Source: Solirubrobacterales bacterium 70-9
GTDB taxonomy: Bacteria > Pseudomonadota > Alphaproteobacteria > Acetobacterales > Acetobacteraceae
Direction of reading: 5' to 3'
DNA length: 40,466 nt
Assembly (NCBI GenBank): GCA_903970625.1
Contig: CAJCJG010000153.1
Span: 1-40,466, forward strand
The notes beneath the pieces are model-generated. The model saw only the letters and a program-made list of their open reading frames with translations, ran no database searches and was not told the origin of the DNA. Positions 31,956 to 40,350 of the stretch are shown one piece after another (position 1 is the stretch's first letter; each line of letters starts with the position of its first letter). The translations under genes and the position numbers were made by a program.

Positions 31956-32767
31956 GGGGAGGCGACCTGCCAACGCTGCAAGCGCCGCTCGATGGCGGCG
32001 AGCGCCGCATCCAGCGCGAAGCCGATCGCGCCGATCACAGCCATCGTGGCGATCACGACGTCCAGTTGGAACATCTGCCGCCCCCACACGAGCAGGTAGC
32101 CAAGCCCCTCGGACGAGGCGAGCAATTCCACGACCACGAGCGCGAGCCAGGCATGGCCAAGCCCGTAGCGCAGGCCGACGAAGATCTGCGGGACCGTGGC
32201 CGGCAGCACGATATGCCATACCACCTGCGCGCGGCTGTAGCGCCACAGGCTTGCGGCCTCGAACCAGCCGGAAGGTACGGCCCGGATGCCGGCGCGCGTG
32301 TTCCAGGCCACCGGCACCAGGGTTCCCACAGCGACGATGATCAGCTTTAGCGACTCGCCGATGCCGACCAGCAGCATCGCCAGCGGAATCCAGCCGAGTG
32401 CCGGCACCTGCGCGAGCGACGTGAACAGCACGGACGCATACGCCTCGAACGGCCGCGACAGCCCCATGGCCGTGCCGAGCAGCAATCCAAGGCTCGCACC
32501 GGCGGCGAAGCCGAAAAGCACGCGCTGCAAGCTTATCAGAGTGTTGGCGAGCAGGTCGCCGCTTTGCCACAGTTCGAGGAACGTGTCCCAGACCACCTGC
32601 GGCGCCGGCAGGATCTGCGGCGGCACCCAGCCCTGCCGGGCGCCCACCGTCCACGCCGCCAGCCCCAATAGCGGCACCAGCAAGCCGATGCCGATCAGGC
32701 GAACCGGCGGTGCGAACTGGATGCCCCGCGCGCGCGTTGGCCGGTCAGGAACCGAGATCGTGGCCAT
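31952..32767 (-). CDS. ABC transporter permease, SsuC/TauC-like (first of a pair)
   Basis: 271 residues, BPD_transp_1. After a short basic N-terminus there is a first membrane helix (LIGIGLLVPLLGLAAWTVGA), then VPALGWIPLAMLLVGIGESLKLI and the EAA-loop LWRYSRAQVVWHIVLPATVPQIFVG. It overlaps the end of the binding-protein gene by 23 bp and the second permease by 4 bp, so the four genes from 34618 to 31188 form one operon. Confidence 0.9.
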   Translation of the reverse strand: MATISVPDRPTRARGIQFAPPVRLIGIGLLVPLLGLAAWTVGARQGWVPPQILPAPQVVWDTFLELWQSGDLLANTLISLQRVLFGFAAGASLGLLLGTAMGLSRPFEAYASVLFTSLAQVPALGWIPLAMLLVGIGESLKLIIVAVGTLVPVAWNTRAGIRAVPSGWFEAASLWRYSRAQVVWHIVLPATVPQIFVGLRYGLGHAWLALVVVELLASSEGLGYLLVWGRQMFQLDVVIATMAVIGAIGFALDAALAAIERRLQRWQVASP

Positions 32768-33815
32768 TGGCGTCCCGCGCCGTCCAGCGATGTTCCAGCC
32801 CCAGTTGCCGCAACGCCGTCTCGGCGTATTTGGGTTCGAACCAGCCGGTCAGGTCGACATCCTTGCGCAGCAGTTTGTAGGCCCGCGCCTGCTGCGTCTG
32901 CACCTCGTACTGATGCACGATGAACGGGTCGATCAGCGGGCTGTTGCGAAATTTCAACGGCTGACCTTCGAAGTCGGCACGAAAACTGTCGGCGGGATAG
33001 CCGGATTTTGCCCACAATTCGAACAGCGCATCGCGGTTGGCCTCGTCGGACGACCACAGCGCCGCGCGGACGAAGGCGGTGACGATCTTCTGGACGATCT
33101 CGGGATGCGCTTCCTCGAACGAAGCCGCCGCGATCAGGGCGGAGTTGCGGCCGAACGCCGGGTCGTCGCCTTTCGTCGAATAAACGATCTTGGCAATCCC
33201 GTTCTTCTGCAACTCGAACAGTTCGTTGGCGCCGACGGCCGCGTCGACATCGTGGCTGGCCAGTGCCGCATCTGCGGTCGCCGCATCCATGTTGACGATT
33301 TTGAGGTCGCGCTCGGCCAATCCCTTGCTGGCGAGCACCTTGTCGAACGCAAGTTGCAGGTTGGTGCCGCGATAAAGTGCCACCCGCCGGCCCTTCAGGT
33401 CCGCGACCGTCTTGATGTCGGAGTCGGGCGGCACGGCAAGATAGATCGGCGTGTTAACACCGCTTGCGAGCAGGATCTTCGTCCGCAAGCCGTTGGCCCG
33501 GCCGATCACCGAGGGCAGGTCGCCCTGCAACGCGATATCGAGCTGGTTGTTGGCGAAGGCTTCGTTCACCGCCGGCCCGGCGCCCGCGAAGAAGAACCAT
33601 TCGATCTTCACGCCAGGGTCGGACTTGAGTTCGTCTTCGACGTAATGCGCGGCATGCGCCGTCGCGGCCAACGTGCCGCCGACAAACGGACGGTTGCCGG
33701 CCCCGATCGAGGCGTAGCCGATCCGCACGGTGAGATCCTCGGCGCGGGCCGTGCCGGCGAGCAGGCAGGCCAGCAGCGCGGCTGCGGCGGCCAGTCGATT
33801 GGCGATTGACCACAT
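32745..33815 (-). CDS. ABC substrate-binding protein, SsuA-like
   Basis: 356 residues with a Sec signal peptide (IANRLAAAAALLACLLAGTARA, cleaved after ARA). Mature features: VRIGYASIGAGNRPFVGGTLAATA, EAFANNQLDIALQGDLPSVIG, ADLKGRRVALYRGTNLQLAFDKVL and DVDAAVGANELFELQ, the NMT1/SsuA family pattern for aliphatic sulfonates or sulfate esters. It starts 8 bp after the ATPase stop. The larger frame extending to 34340 is overlap with the ATPase gene and was not used. Confidence 0.9.
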   Translation of the reverse strand: MWSIANRLAAAAALLACLLAGTARAEDLTVRIGYASIGAGNRPFVGGTLAATAHAAHYVEDELKSDPGVKIEWFFFAGAGPAVNEAFANNQLDIALQGDLPSVIGRANGLRTKILLASGVNTPIYLAVPPDSDIKTVADLKGRRVALYRGTNLQLAFDKVLASKGLAERDLKIVNMDAATADAALASHDVDAAVGANELFELQKNGIAKIVYSTKGDDPAFGRNSALIAAASFEEAHPEIVQKIVTAFVRAALWSSDEANRDALFELWAKSGYPADSFRADFEGQPLKFRNSPLIDPFIVHQYEVQTQQARAYKLLRKDVDLTGWFEPKYAETALRQLGLEHRWTARDANGHDLGS

Positions 33816-33823
33816 GGAGGGCC

Positions 33824-34618
33824 TCACGCGGCGCGATGCAGCGCCAGCCCGGCGTGCTGCGGCGTGCCGGCGAGTGTCCTTAACAAGTGGGCGCGCAACC
33901 GCAGCAGCGCCTCGTCGCCCCGGTCGCGCGGGCGCGGCAGCGTCACCGGGACGATGTCGCGGATACGCCCCGGCCGGGGCGACATCACGACAACCCGGTC
34001 TGCCAGATAGACGGCCTCGTCCACGTCGTGCGTTACCAAAACCATCGTCGTTCGCTCCCTGACCCAGATGCGTTGCAATTCGTCCTGAAGATGCGCGCGC
34101 GTGAGTGCGTCCAGCGCGCCCAGCGGTTCGTCGAGCAACAAGACATCGGGCCTGTTCACCAGACCGCGTGCGATCGCCACCCGCTGCGCCATGCCGCCCG
34201 AGAGTTGGTGCGGATACGCGCGCTCGAACCCTTGCAGCCCCACCAGCGCGATATGATCGCGGACGGCGGAGCGACGGGCGTGCGCGTCGAGGTGGGAATT
34301 GCGCAAGGCCGCGAGCACGTTCCGCTCGACGGGCAGCCACGGAAACAGTCGCGGTTCCTGAAACACCAGCCCGCGTTGCAGGCTGGGGCCGACGATGGGT
34401 GCGCCGTCGTGCAGGACGGCACCGTCATGCTTGGCGTCCAGCCCCGCGAACAGACGCAAGATCGTGGACTTGCCGCATCCGCTGGCGCCGACAATCGCCA
34501 GAAATTCGCCGGGTTCAACCGCCAACGAGACATCGTCGAGGGCGACCAGCGGCGAGCCATCCACGCTGTATCGCTTGGTGACGGAGCGCATCTCCAGGCT
34601 GCCGGCAGTTGCGACCAT
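33824..34618 (-). CDS. ABC transporter ATPase, SsuB/TauB-like
   Basis: 264 residues. Walker [10 protein letters not shown]-loop [11 protein letters not shown], signature LSGGMAQR, Walker [13 protein letters not shown] and H-loop [10 protein letters not shown] are all present; the [20 protein letters not shown] segment is typical of nitrate/sulfonate/taurine transporters. First gene of the minus-strand operon, with GGAGAG before the ATG. It could also energise the ATPase-less transporter at 27.4-29.8 kb. Confidence 0.93.
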   Translation of the reverse strand: MVATAGSLEMRSVTKRYSVDGSPLVALDDVSLAVEPGEFLAIVGASGCGKSTILRLFAGLDAKHDGAVLHDGAPIVGPSLQRGLVFQEPRLFPWLPVERNVLAALRNSHLDAHARRSAVRDHIALVGLQGFERAYPHQLSGGMAQRVAIARGLVNRPDVLLLDEPLGALDALTRAHLQDELQRIWVRERTTMVLVTHDVDEAVYLADRVVVMSPRPGRIRDIVPVTLPRPRDRGDEALLRLRAHLLRTLAGTPQHAGLALHRAA

Positions 34619-34677
34619 GGTTCTCTCCAGCGTCCGGCCGCGGGCCGCATCGCCCGAGCGCGACCGCTCGCGATCAT

Positions 34678-34701
34678 ATTATACCTGACACGATGCGGTA
34701 T
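34678..34701 (-). promoter_or_regulatory. Promoter and LysR-type operator candidate between the divergent transporter operons
   Basis: On the minus strand a perfect -10 TATAAT (34683-34678) faces the ATPase operon. Directly upstream, overlapping the spacer and -35 position, is ATACC-N11-GGTAT (34681-34701), a T-N11-A dyad as bound by LysR-type regulators such as CysB or Cbl in sulfur starvation. No good -35 hexamer is seen, as expected for an activated promoter. No LysR gene is in the window. Confidence 0.45.
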
Positions 34702-34803
34702 CATAGGAGAATTTGCGCTTGAAGGACGAAAAATATTAGGGTAATTCGAATTTAACGGACTTCGAGTGTGCTATCTGGCACCCGTCCGATCGAGGAGCAG
34801 CCA

Positions 34804-35289
34804 ATGTCCGCACAAATTCCGCTTGTCACCTTCCGCCTGACCGGCGAGGGCCGGGGCGTCGCCCAGACCGTGCGGGAGGATGGGTCCGCCCATGTCATCC
34901 AGACGGACGCGCATCCGGCCTTTGGCGGCGGCGATACCGCGCCAAGCCCGCTGGCTTATGCGCTGGCGGCGTTGACCTCCTGCACACAGGTCACGTCGCA
35001 GATCGTCGCTCGCGACCTGGGGTTGAGGCTCGGGGCCTTCACGGTTTCGGTGGATGCCAAGCTGGACCCGACGGTGCTGGCGACCGGGGCCGAGGGAGTC
35101 AGCAATTTTACCCGCCTGACGTTGACGGCGAGCATCGAGACCGATGCGGCGCCCGCGCAATTCGCGCATTTCGGCGCGGAGGTGGAGCGGCGGTGCCCGG
35201 TGACGCAGTTGTTCCGGCGCAGCGGCGTCGCGGTCACGACCGAATGGCGCGCGCTGGCATTGAACCAAATCGCCGCCGCCGCAGAATAG
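34804..35289 (+). CDS. OsmC-family protein
   Basis: 161 residues with the two active-site cysteines of OsmC/Ohr-type peroxidases: C60 in LAALTSCTQVTSQ and C131 in RRCPVTQLF. The family reduces organic hydroperoxides, and members are often found at the head of sulfonate transporter operons, where the specific role is unknown. GAGGAG precedes the ATG at 34804. The next permease gene starts 4 bp after its stop, so it belongs to the plus-strand transporter operon. Confidence 0.9.
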   Translation: MSAQIPLVTFRLTGEGRGVAQTVREDGSAHVIQTDAHPAFGGGDTAPSPLAYALAALTSCTQVTSQIVARDLGLRLGAFTVSVDAKLDPTVLATGAEGVSNFTRLTLTASIETDAAPAQFAHFGAEVERRCPVTQLFRRSGVAVTTEWRALALNQIAAAAE

Positions 35290-35293
35290 CCGC

Positions 35294-36067
35294 GTGACCG
35301 ACTCTCGCTCCTATCGCTGGCTGTCGGTGTTGTCGGTGGCTGGATTTTTCGGCGCCTGGTACGTGGTGAATGCCGCGCATCTGGCGCCGGCCAATCTGTT
35401 GCCGAGCATGCAGGAGGTCTGGGCCGCGTTGCTCGACATCCTGCACAATGGCTATCGCGGCACGACGCTGTGGGAAAATGCCGCCGCCACGCTGGGCCGC
35501 TGCCTGGGCGGTTTTGTGCTGGCTGCAATCGTCGGCGTGCCGCTCGGCCTATGGATGGGTCGCAGCCCGGTGCTGGCGGCGTCGATCGACTACATCCTGC
35601 AATTCATGCGGCCGCTGCCGCCGCTGTCGTATCTGATTCTGCTGATCCTGTGGCTCGGGACCGGCGATACCTCGAAGGTCGCGCTGCTGTTTCTTGCCGC
35701 GTTTCCCACCATCGCGATGGCCGCGATGGCGGGCGTGCGCGGAGTCAATCGGCAGCGCATTCAGGCGGCGCTGGCGTGCGGCGCGACACGGGCACAGGTG
35801 TTTCGTCACGTCGTCCTACCGTCCTGCCTGCCGATGACGATGACGGGGCTGCGCATCGCCCTGGCGGTGACGTTCTCCACCGTGGTCGCGGCCGAGTTGA
35901 TGACGGCGAGCAATGGGTTGGGCTGGATGGTATTCTCCGCCAGCCAGTTCCTGCGCACCGACATCGTGCTGCTCGGTGTGCTGATCCTCGGTGTGCTCGG
36001 CATGGCACTGAGCCGCGCGCTGCTGTCGCTCGACCTGTGGCTCGTGCATTGGCGCGGGCGGGATTGA
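35294..36067 (+). CDS. ABC transporter permease, TauC/SsuC-like
   Basis: 257 residues from GTG 35294, immediately after the OsmC gene. BPD_transp_1 with PLPPLSYLILLILWLGTGDTSKV in the core and the EAA-loop ALACGATRAQVFRHVVLPSCLPMTMTG. It pairs with the next permease, to which it is similar across the central region, so the two likely arose by duplication. Confidence 0.92.
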   Translation: MTDSRSYRWLSVLSVAGFFGAWYVVNAAHLAPANLLPSMQEVWAALLDILHNGYRGTTLWENAAATLGRCLGGFVLAAIVGVPLGLWMGRSPVLAASIDYILQFMRPLPPLSYLILLILWLGTGDTSKVALLFLAAFPTIAMAAMAGVRGVNRQRIQAALACGATRAQVFRHVVLPSCLPMTMTGLRIALAVTFSTVVAAELMTASNGLGWMVFSASQFLRTDIVLLGVLILGVLGMALSRALLSLDLWLVHWRGRD

Positions 36068-36072
36068 GCGTC

Positions 36073-36843
36073 ATGCAGCATCGAATCAGGCTGCGGGCCT
36101 GGACGCTGCTCAGCGTCGCCCTGCTGATCGCGGCGTGGCTGATCCTGACCTGGGGCGGCCTCGTCCGCGACCTGTTCCTGCCGCCGCCGGACGAGTTGTG
36201 GGATGGCTTCGTCGATCTGGCGACCGATGGCTACCGCAACCGCACGCTGTTGGAGCATGTGGAAGCGAGCCTGTGGCGCATCGGTGCGGGCTTCGCCACC
36301 GGCACCGTCGTCGGCACCCTGCTGGGGCTTGCCATGGGCTATTGGCGCCCAGTCGAGGCGCTGTTCGCGCCGTTCGTCGAGTTTCTCCGCCCACTGCCGC
36401 AACTCGCCTACCTGATGCTGCTCATCATTTGGCTTGGCATCGGGGAAACATCAAAGATCATCTTGCTGTTTCTTGCCGCGCTGCCGGTGTCGGCGGTGGC
36501 GGCGCGCGACGGTGTGCGCAACGTGCGACTGCAAAGCATCCTTGTGGCGCGCTCGCTCGGCGCGAGCGAATGGCAGGTGTTTCGGCACGTCGTGCTTCCG
36601 TCCGCCTTGCCTGAGATCTTCGCCGGCGCCCGCATCGCCATCGGCGTCGTTTACGGCACGCTGATCGCGGCGGAGATTATCGCCGGCAGCAGCGGCATCG
36701 GCTGGATGATTCTGGATGCCGGCCGCTTCCTGCGATCCGACTACGTTTTCGTCGGAATCCTGTCGATCGGCCTGATGGGCCTCGCGCTGAACGGGGCGCT
36801 CGTCGCCCTTGAGGCGCGCATCGTCCATTGGGCCGGGCGTTGA
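36073..36843 (+). CDS. ABC transporter permease, TauC/SsuC-like
   Basis: 256 residues from ATG 36073, 5 bp after the preceding stop. First helix LLSVALLIAAWLILTWGG, core PLPQLAYLMLLIIWLGIGETSKI, EAA-loop RSLGASEWQVFRHVVLPSALPEIFAG. Second half of the heterodimeric permease of the plus-strand system. The frame is open far upstream inside the first permease, but that part is a shadow. Confidence 0.92.
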   Translation: MQHRIRLRAWTLLSVALLIAAWLILTWGGLVRDLFLPPPDELWDGFVDLATDGYRNRTLLEHVEASLWRIGAGFATGTVVGTLLGLAMGYWRPVEALFAPFVEFLRPLPQLAYLMLLIIWLGIGETSKIILLFLAALPVSAVAARDGVRNVRLQSILVARSLGASEWQVFRHVVLPSALPEIFAGARIAIGVVYGTLIAAEIIAGSSGIGWMILDAGRFLRSDYVFVGILSIGLMGLALNGALVALEARIVHWAGR

Positions 36844-36875
36844 TGTCGTGACACGGCTACCAAAGGGAAAAAACC

Positions 36876-37919
36876 ATGACAACCATCGATATGTCCGCCA
36901 ATCGTCGGACCTTGTTGAAGGCCGGCCTCGGCCTTGGCGGCGCAGCCCTGCTCGGGACCATCCCGCGCCGCGCCCGCGCCGCCGGGCCCGACAAGATCAA
37001 CATCGCCTTCTTTACCGAGACCAGCCCGAGTGCCATCGCCAAGGGCAACGGCTGGATCGAGGATGTGACCAAGGCGAAGATCAACTGGATCGAGGTCGGC
37101 AGCGGTGCGGAGATCAACACCGCCGTCGCGGCCGGCAGCGTCGATCTCGGCATCGGGATCGGCTCGGCCCCCACCGCCGCCGGCCTGTCGCAAGGCATCG
37201 GCTATCAGGTCGTCTATATCCGCGACAATATCGGCCCGGCCGAGGAACTGACGGTTCGCACCGCCGCGAATATCAAGAAACCGTCCGATCTGATCGGCAA
37301 GAAGGTGGCCACGCCCTTCGGGTCCACGTCGCATTTCCGTCTGCTCGGCTTCCTCAAGACCAACGGGCTGACGCAGCATCAAGTGACAGTGCTGGATTTG
37401 CGGCCGGACGCGCTGGTGGCCGCGTGGCAGCGCGGCGACATCGACGCCGCGTATGTCTGGGCGCCGGCGAAATCGAAGCTTCTGGCTGCCGGCGGCGAGG
37501 TGTTCCGCACCTACGACAAGCTGGAAGCGGCGGGCTACGTGATCGCCGACCTGATCGTCGCCCGCACCGCCTTCGCCCAGCAATACCCGGAAACACTGGT
37601 CGAAATTCTGAAAGCGGAAAACCGCGCGCTCGACGTCTGGACATCGACCCCCGACAAAGCCGCCGACATCATCGCCAAACAGGCGGGCGTGACGCCGGAG
37701 GTGGCGCGGGCCGACCTGCTCGAGTACGACTTCGTCGCGCCGAAGCGGCAGTTGGAACCGAAATGGCTCGGCACTCCCGGCCATCCCGGTCGCTTTGCCG
37801 AGGTGCTGCAAAGCACGGCAAAATTCCTCGCCGAGCAGAAAAGCATCCGTTCCGTGCCGGATCTTGCCGTGTTCCAGAAGGGCATCAACACCGCCCCGCT
37901 CGGGCAGGCGCTGGTCTGA
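36876..37919 (+). CDS. ABC substrate-binding protein, TauA-like, Tat-exported
   Basis: 347 residues with a twin-arginine-type leader (NRRTLLKAGLGLGGAALLG, cleaved near ARA). Mature motifs match taurine-binding proteins: NIAFFTETSPSAIAKGNGWIE, GAEINTAVAAGSVDLGIGIGSAP, PSDLIGKKVATPFGSTSHF, WQRGDIDAAYVWAPAKSKL and LLEYDFVAPKRQL. AAAGGGAAA lies before the ATG. Taurine or a similar small sulfonate is the probable ligand, which would fit the TauD-family enzyme 14 kb away, but binding residues were not checked. Confidence 0.9.
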   Translation: MTTIDMSANRRTLLKAGLGLGGAALLGTIPRRARAAGPDKINIAFFTETSPSAIAKGNGWIEDVTKAKINWIEVGSGAEINTAVAAGSVDLGIGIGSAPTAAGLSQGIGYQVVYIRDNIGPAEELTVRTAANIKKPSDLIGKKVATPFGSTSHFRLLGFLKTNGLTQHQVTVLDLRPDALVAAWQRGDIDAAYVWAPAKSKLLAAGGEVFRTYDKLEAAGYVIADLIVARTAFAQQYPETLVEILKAENRALDVWTSTPDKAADIIAKQAGVTPEVARADLLEYDFVAPKRQLEPKWLGTPGHPGRFAEVLQSTAKFLAEQKSIRSVPDLAVFQKGINTAPLGQALV

Positions 37920-37920
37920 C

Positions 37921-38736
37921 ATGCCGGACGCAACCGACGGCAGGCGGCTCGTTGCCGGCGAGGTTTTTGTGTCGTTTGCCGGCGTGGGCGTCACCTATGG
38001 TTCCGGGGCCGGCCGCGTGCCGGCCCTGGAGGGCATATCGCTGGATTTCGCAGCCGGCGATTTCGTGTGCGTCGTCGGCCCCTCGGGCTGCGGCAAGACG
38101 ACGCTGATGCAGTCCCTGGCCGGGTTCCTCAAGCCCAGCAGCGGCACCGTCAGCATCGACGGTCGCCCGGTCGATGGCCCGGGCGCGGACCGGGGCGTGG
38201 TGTTCCAGCAGCCGGCGCTGTTTCCGTGGCTCACGGTCGGGGGCAACGCCGGCTTCGGCCCGATGTTGCGCGGCGAAAGCCGGGCGGCCCGCGCCGAAAC
38301 GGTCGAGCAGCATCTGCGGACGGTCGGCCTGTGGGAGTTTCGCGACCGCTACCCCTACGAATTGTCCGGCGGCATGCAGCAGCGTCTCGCCATCGTGCGC
38401 GCGCTGGTCAACAAGCCGAAAATTCTGTTGATGGACGAACCGTTCGGCGCGCTCGACGCGCTGACGCGGGAGAAGATGCAGGAGGAGTTGCATACGGTCT
38501 GGCGACGCACCGGCATGACCGTGCTGCTGATCACCCACAGCGTCGAGGAGGCAGTCTATCTCGGAACGGACGTGGTTGTCATGTCGGCCCGCCCTGGCCG
38601 CATCGTCGAGCGCATCGCCGCCCCCTTCGCCCGCCGCGAAGGCGAGCGCAGCAGCCGCGAGACCAAATCCCTGCCGGCATTCGTCGCGTTGCGCGAGCGG
38701 GTGCTGTCGCTGATCTGGCAGAGCGCGGAGACTTGA
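37921..38736 (+). CDS. ABC transporter ATPase, TauB/SsuB-like
   Basis: 271 residues. Walker A GPSGCGKT, Q-loop VFQQPALFPWL, signature LSGGMQQR, Walker B ILLMDEPFGALD and THSVEEAVYLGTDVVVMSARPGRIVERI, as in TauB. Starts one base after the binding-protein stop without its own ribosome binding site, so translation is coupled. Last gene of the plus-strand operon; the livF-like gene converges on it with 17 bp between stops. Confidence 0.93.
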   Translation: MPDATDGRRLVAGEVFVSFAGVGVTYGSGAGRVPALEGISLDFAAGDFVCVVGPSGCGKTTLMQSLAGFLKPSSGTVSIDGRPVDGPGADRGVVFQQPALFPWLTVGGNAGFGPMLRGESRAARAETVEQHLRTVGLWEFRDRYPYELSGGMQQRLAIVRALVNKPKILLMDEPFGALDALTREKMQEELHTVWRRTGMTVLLITHSVEEAVYLGTDVVVMSARPGRIVERIAAPFARREGERSSRETKSLPAFVALRERVLSLIWQSAET

Positions 38737-38753
38737 AACGGGCGCCCCCCGCC

Positions 38754-39455
38754 TCAGCCGACGAACAGCAAATGCTCCGTCGCCTGCCGGTCGGCCCGGA
38801 AGTCGGCAAGCGTGCCGGAATAGCGGATGGCGCCCCGGTCGATCACATGCACGGTGTCCGCCAGCCGCGCGACCAGGACGCTGCTTTGCTCGGCGAGCAG
38901 AATGGCAAGGCCGGCGGCCTTTAGCGTCGCCAGCCGTTCGCCCAGCACCTCGATCACGGCGGGCGCCAACCCTTCGGTGGGTTCGTCCAGCAGCAGGATC
39001 GCGGGGTCGAGCATCAGTGCGCGGGCGATGCACAGCATCTGCTGCTCGCCGCCGCTCAGCCGGGTTCCGGGCCGGCCGCGAAGGGCGGCGAGCGGCGGAA
39101 ACAGGTCGTACGCACGGTCGATGGGCCACGCCGCCCGCGCGGCCGGCGGGCGCCGCGTGACCCGCAAGTTTTCCTCGACCGTCAGCCCCGCGATGATGCG
39201 ACGCTCTTCCGGGACGTAGGCAATACCGGCGTGCGCGATGCGATGCGGCGGTAGCCGTGCGAGGTCCTCGCCCCGGAAGCGCACCCGGCCCGCCGTGATC
39301 GTGACCAGCCGCACCACCGATTTCAGCGTCGTCGTCTTGCCGGCCCCGTTGCGGCCGAGCAATGCCGCCACCTGCCCCGGCGCGACCGTCAGCGATAGGC
39401 CGAACAGCGCCGGCGTCGCGCCATAAGCGGCGTGCACCGCTTCCAGCTCAAGCAT
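38754..39455 (-). CDS. livF: Branched-chain amino-acid-type ABC ATPase LivF
   Basis: 233 residues, the usual size for LivF. Walker A GRNGAGKT, YVPEERRIIAGLTVEENL (typical of LivF, usually PEGR), signature LSGGEQQM, Walker B ILLLDEPTEGLAP. It overlaps livG by 8 bp. The transported compound could be a branched-chain amino acid, amide or urea. Binding-protein and livH genes are not in the window. Confidence 0.92.
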   Translation of the reverse strand: MLELEAVHAAYGATPALFGLSLTVAPGQVAALLGRNGAGKTTTLKSVVRLVTITAGRVRFRGEDLARLPPHRIAHAGIAYVPEERRIIAGLTVEENLRVTRRPPAARAAWPIDRAYDLFPPLAALRGRPGTRLSGGEQQMLCIARALMLDPAILLLDEPTEGLAPAVIEVLGERLATLKAAGLAILLAEQSSVLVARLADTVHVIDRGAIRYSGTLADFRADRQATEHLLFVG

Positions 39456-40218
39456 GGAACTGTGTCCCGAGATACGCTGCGCGCACGGCGGGATCGGCGC
39501 GGATATCGGCCGGCGCGCCCTCGGCCAGCACGCGGCCGCGATGCATCACCGTGATGCGGTCGGCGAGCGAGAACACCACGTCCATGTCGTGCTCGATGAT
39601 CACGGCGGTCATGCCGCGCGCCCGCACCAGGTCGCGGATGAAGCGGACCAGCGGCAGCCGGTCCGCCGCCGCCATGCCGCAGGTCGGCTCGTCCAGCAGC
39701 AGCAACGTCGGCTCGCCCGCAAGTGCCACCGCCAGTTCGAGGCGCCGCTGGTCGCCGTAGGCGAGGTGCTGTGCCGGCGTCTCCAACTGCGCGGCCAGCC
39801 CGACGGTCTCGGCCAATGCCGCGATGGCGTCGTCGTGCAGTCCCCGCACGCGGCCGAACAGCCGCCATTGCTGGCCGTGCCGCGCGATCGTCGGCACGCG
39901 GATGTTTTCGCGCACGGTGGCCTGCGGGAACAGATTGTTGATCTGGAACGTGCGGCCCACACCTCGCCGCGCCAGACGGTGCGGCGGAATGCCGACCACG
40001 TCGCGGCCGCGCAGCCGGATGCTGCCGGCGGTTGGGCGCAGCGCCCCGGTGAGAAGATTGAACACGGTGGTCTTGCCCGCGCCGTTGGAACCGATCAGGG
40101 CATGGAACGCCCCGGCTGCGACCGCGAAATCGACTCCGTCGATCGCCACCACGCCGCCGAACCGCTTGACGAGTCCCCGCACGGCCAGCACGGGCGTCGC
40201 GGCGCCTTCGTCGCTCAC
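39448..40218 (-). CDS. livG: Branched-chain amino-acid-type ABC ATPase LivG
   Basis: 256 residues from GTG 40218, overlapping the livM stop (GTGA). Walker A GSNGAGKT, RTFQINNLFPQATVRENI (LivG Q-loop region), signature LAYGDQRRLELA, Walker B LLLLDEPTCGMAAAD and VIIEHDMDVVFSLADRI. Works with LivF as the ATPase pair. Confidence 0.93.
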   Translation of the reverse strand: MSDEGAATPVLAVRGLVKRFGGVVAIDGVDFAVAAGAFHALIGSNGAGKTTVFNLLTGALRPTAGSIRLRGRDVVGIPPHRLARRGVGRTFQINNLFPQATVRENIRVPTIARHGQQWRLFGRVRGLHDDAIAALAETVGLAAQLETPAQHLAYGDQRRLELAVALAGEPTLLLLDEPTCGMAAADRLPLVRFIRDLVRARGMTAVIIEHDMDVVFSLADRITVMHRGRVLAEGAPADIRADPAVRAAYLGTQFHA

Positions 40219-40350
40219 CGCCGCGCCGCCGGCCGCAGCAGCAGCCCCGCGAGGCCCTCCGGCCGATACAGGCCCACCAGCACGACGATCACGCCGAGCA
40301 TGCTCAGCCAGTATGGCGTGACGGAAGGTGCCAGCGTCGCGACTGCCCTA
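40215..40350 (-). pseudogene. livM: 3' end of livM permease, cut off by an insertion sequence
   Basis: The last 45 or so codons of a LivM-type permease are present on the minus strand: PYWLSMLGVIVVLVGLYRPEG followed by LAGLLLRP, a typical LivM C-terminal helix and tail. The reading frame breaks at 40350/40351 where the insertion sequence starts. The rest of the gene presumably lies beyond the element, outside the window. Confidence 0.8.
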
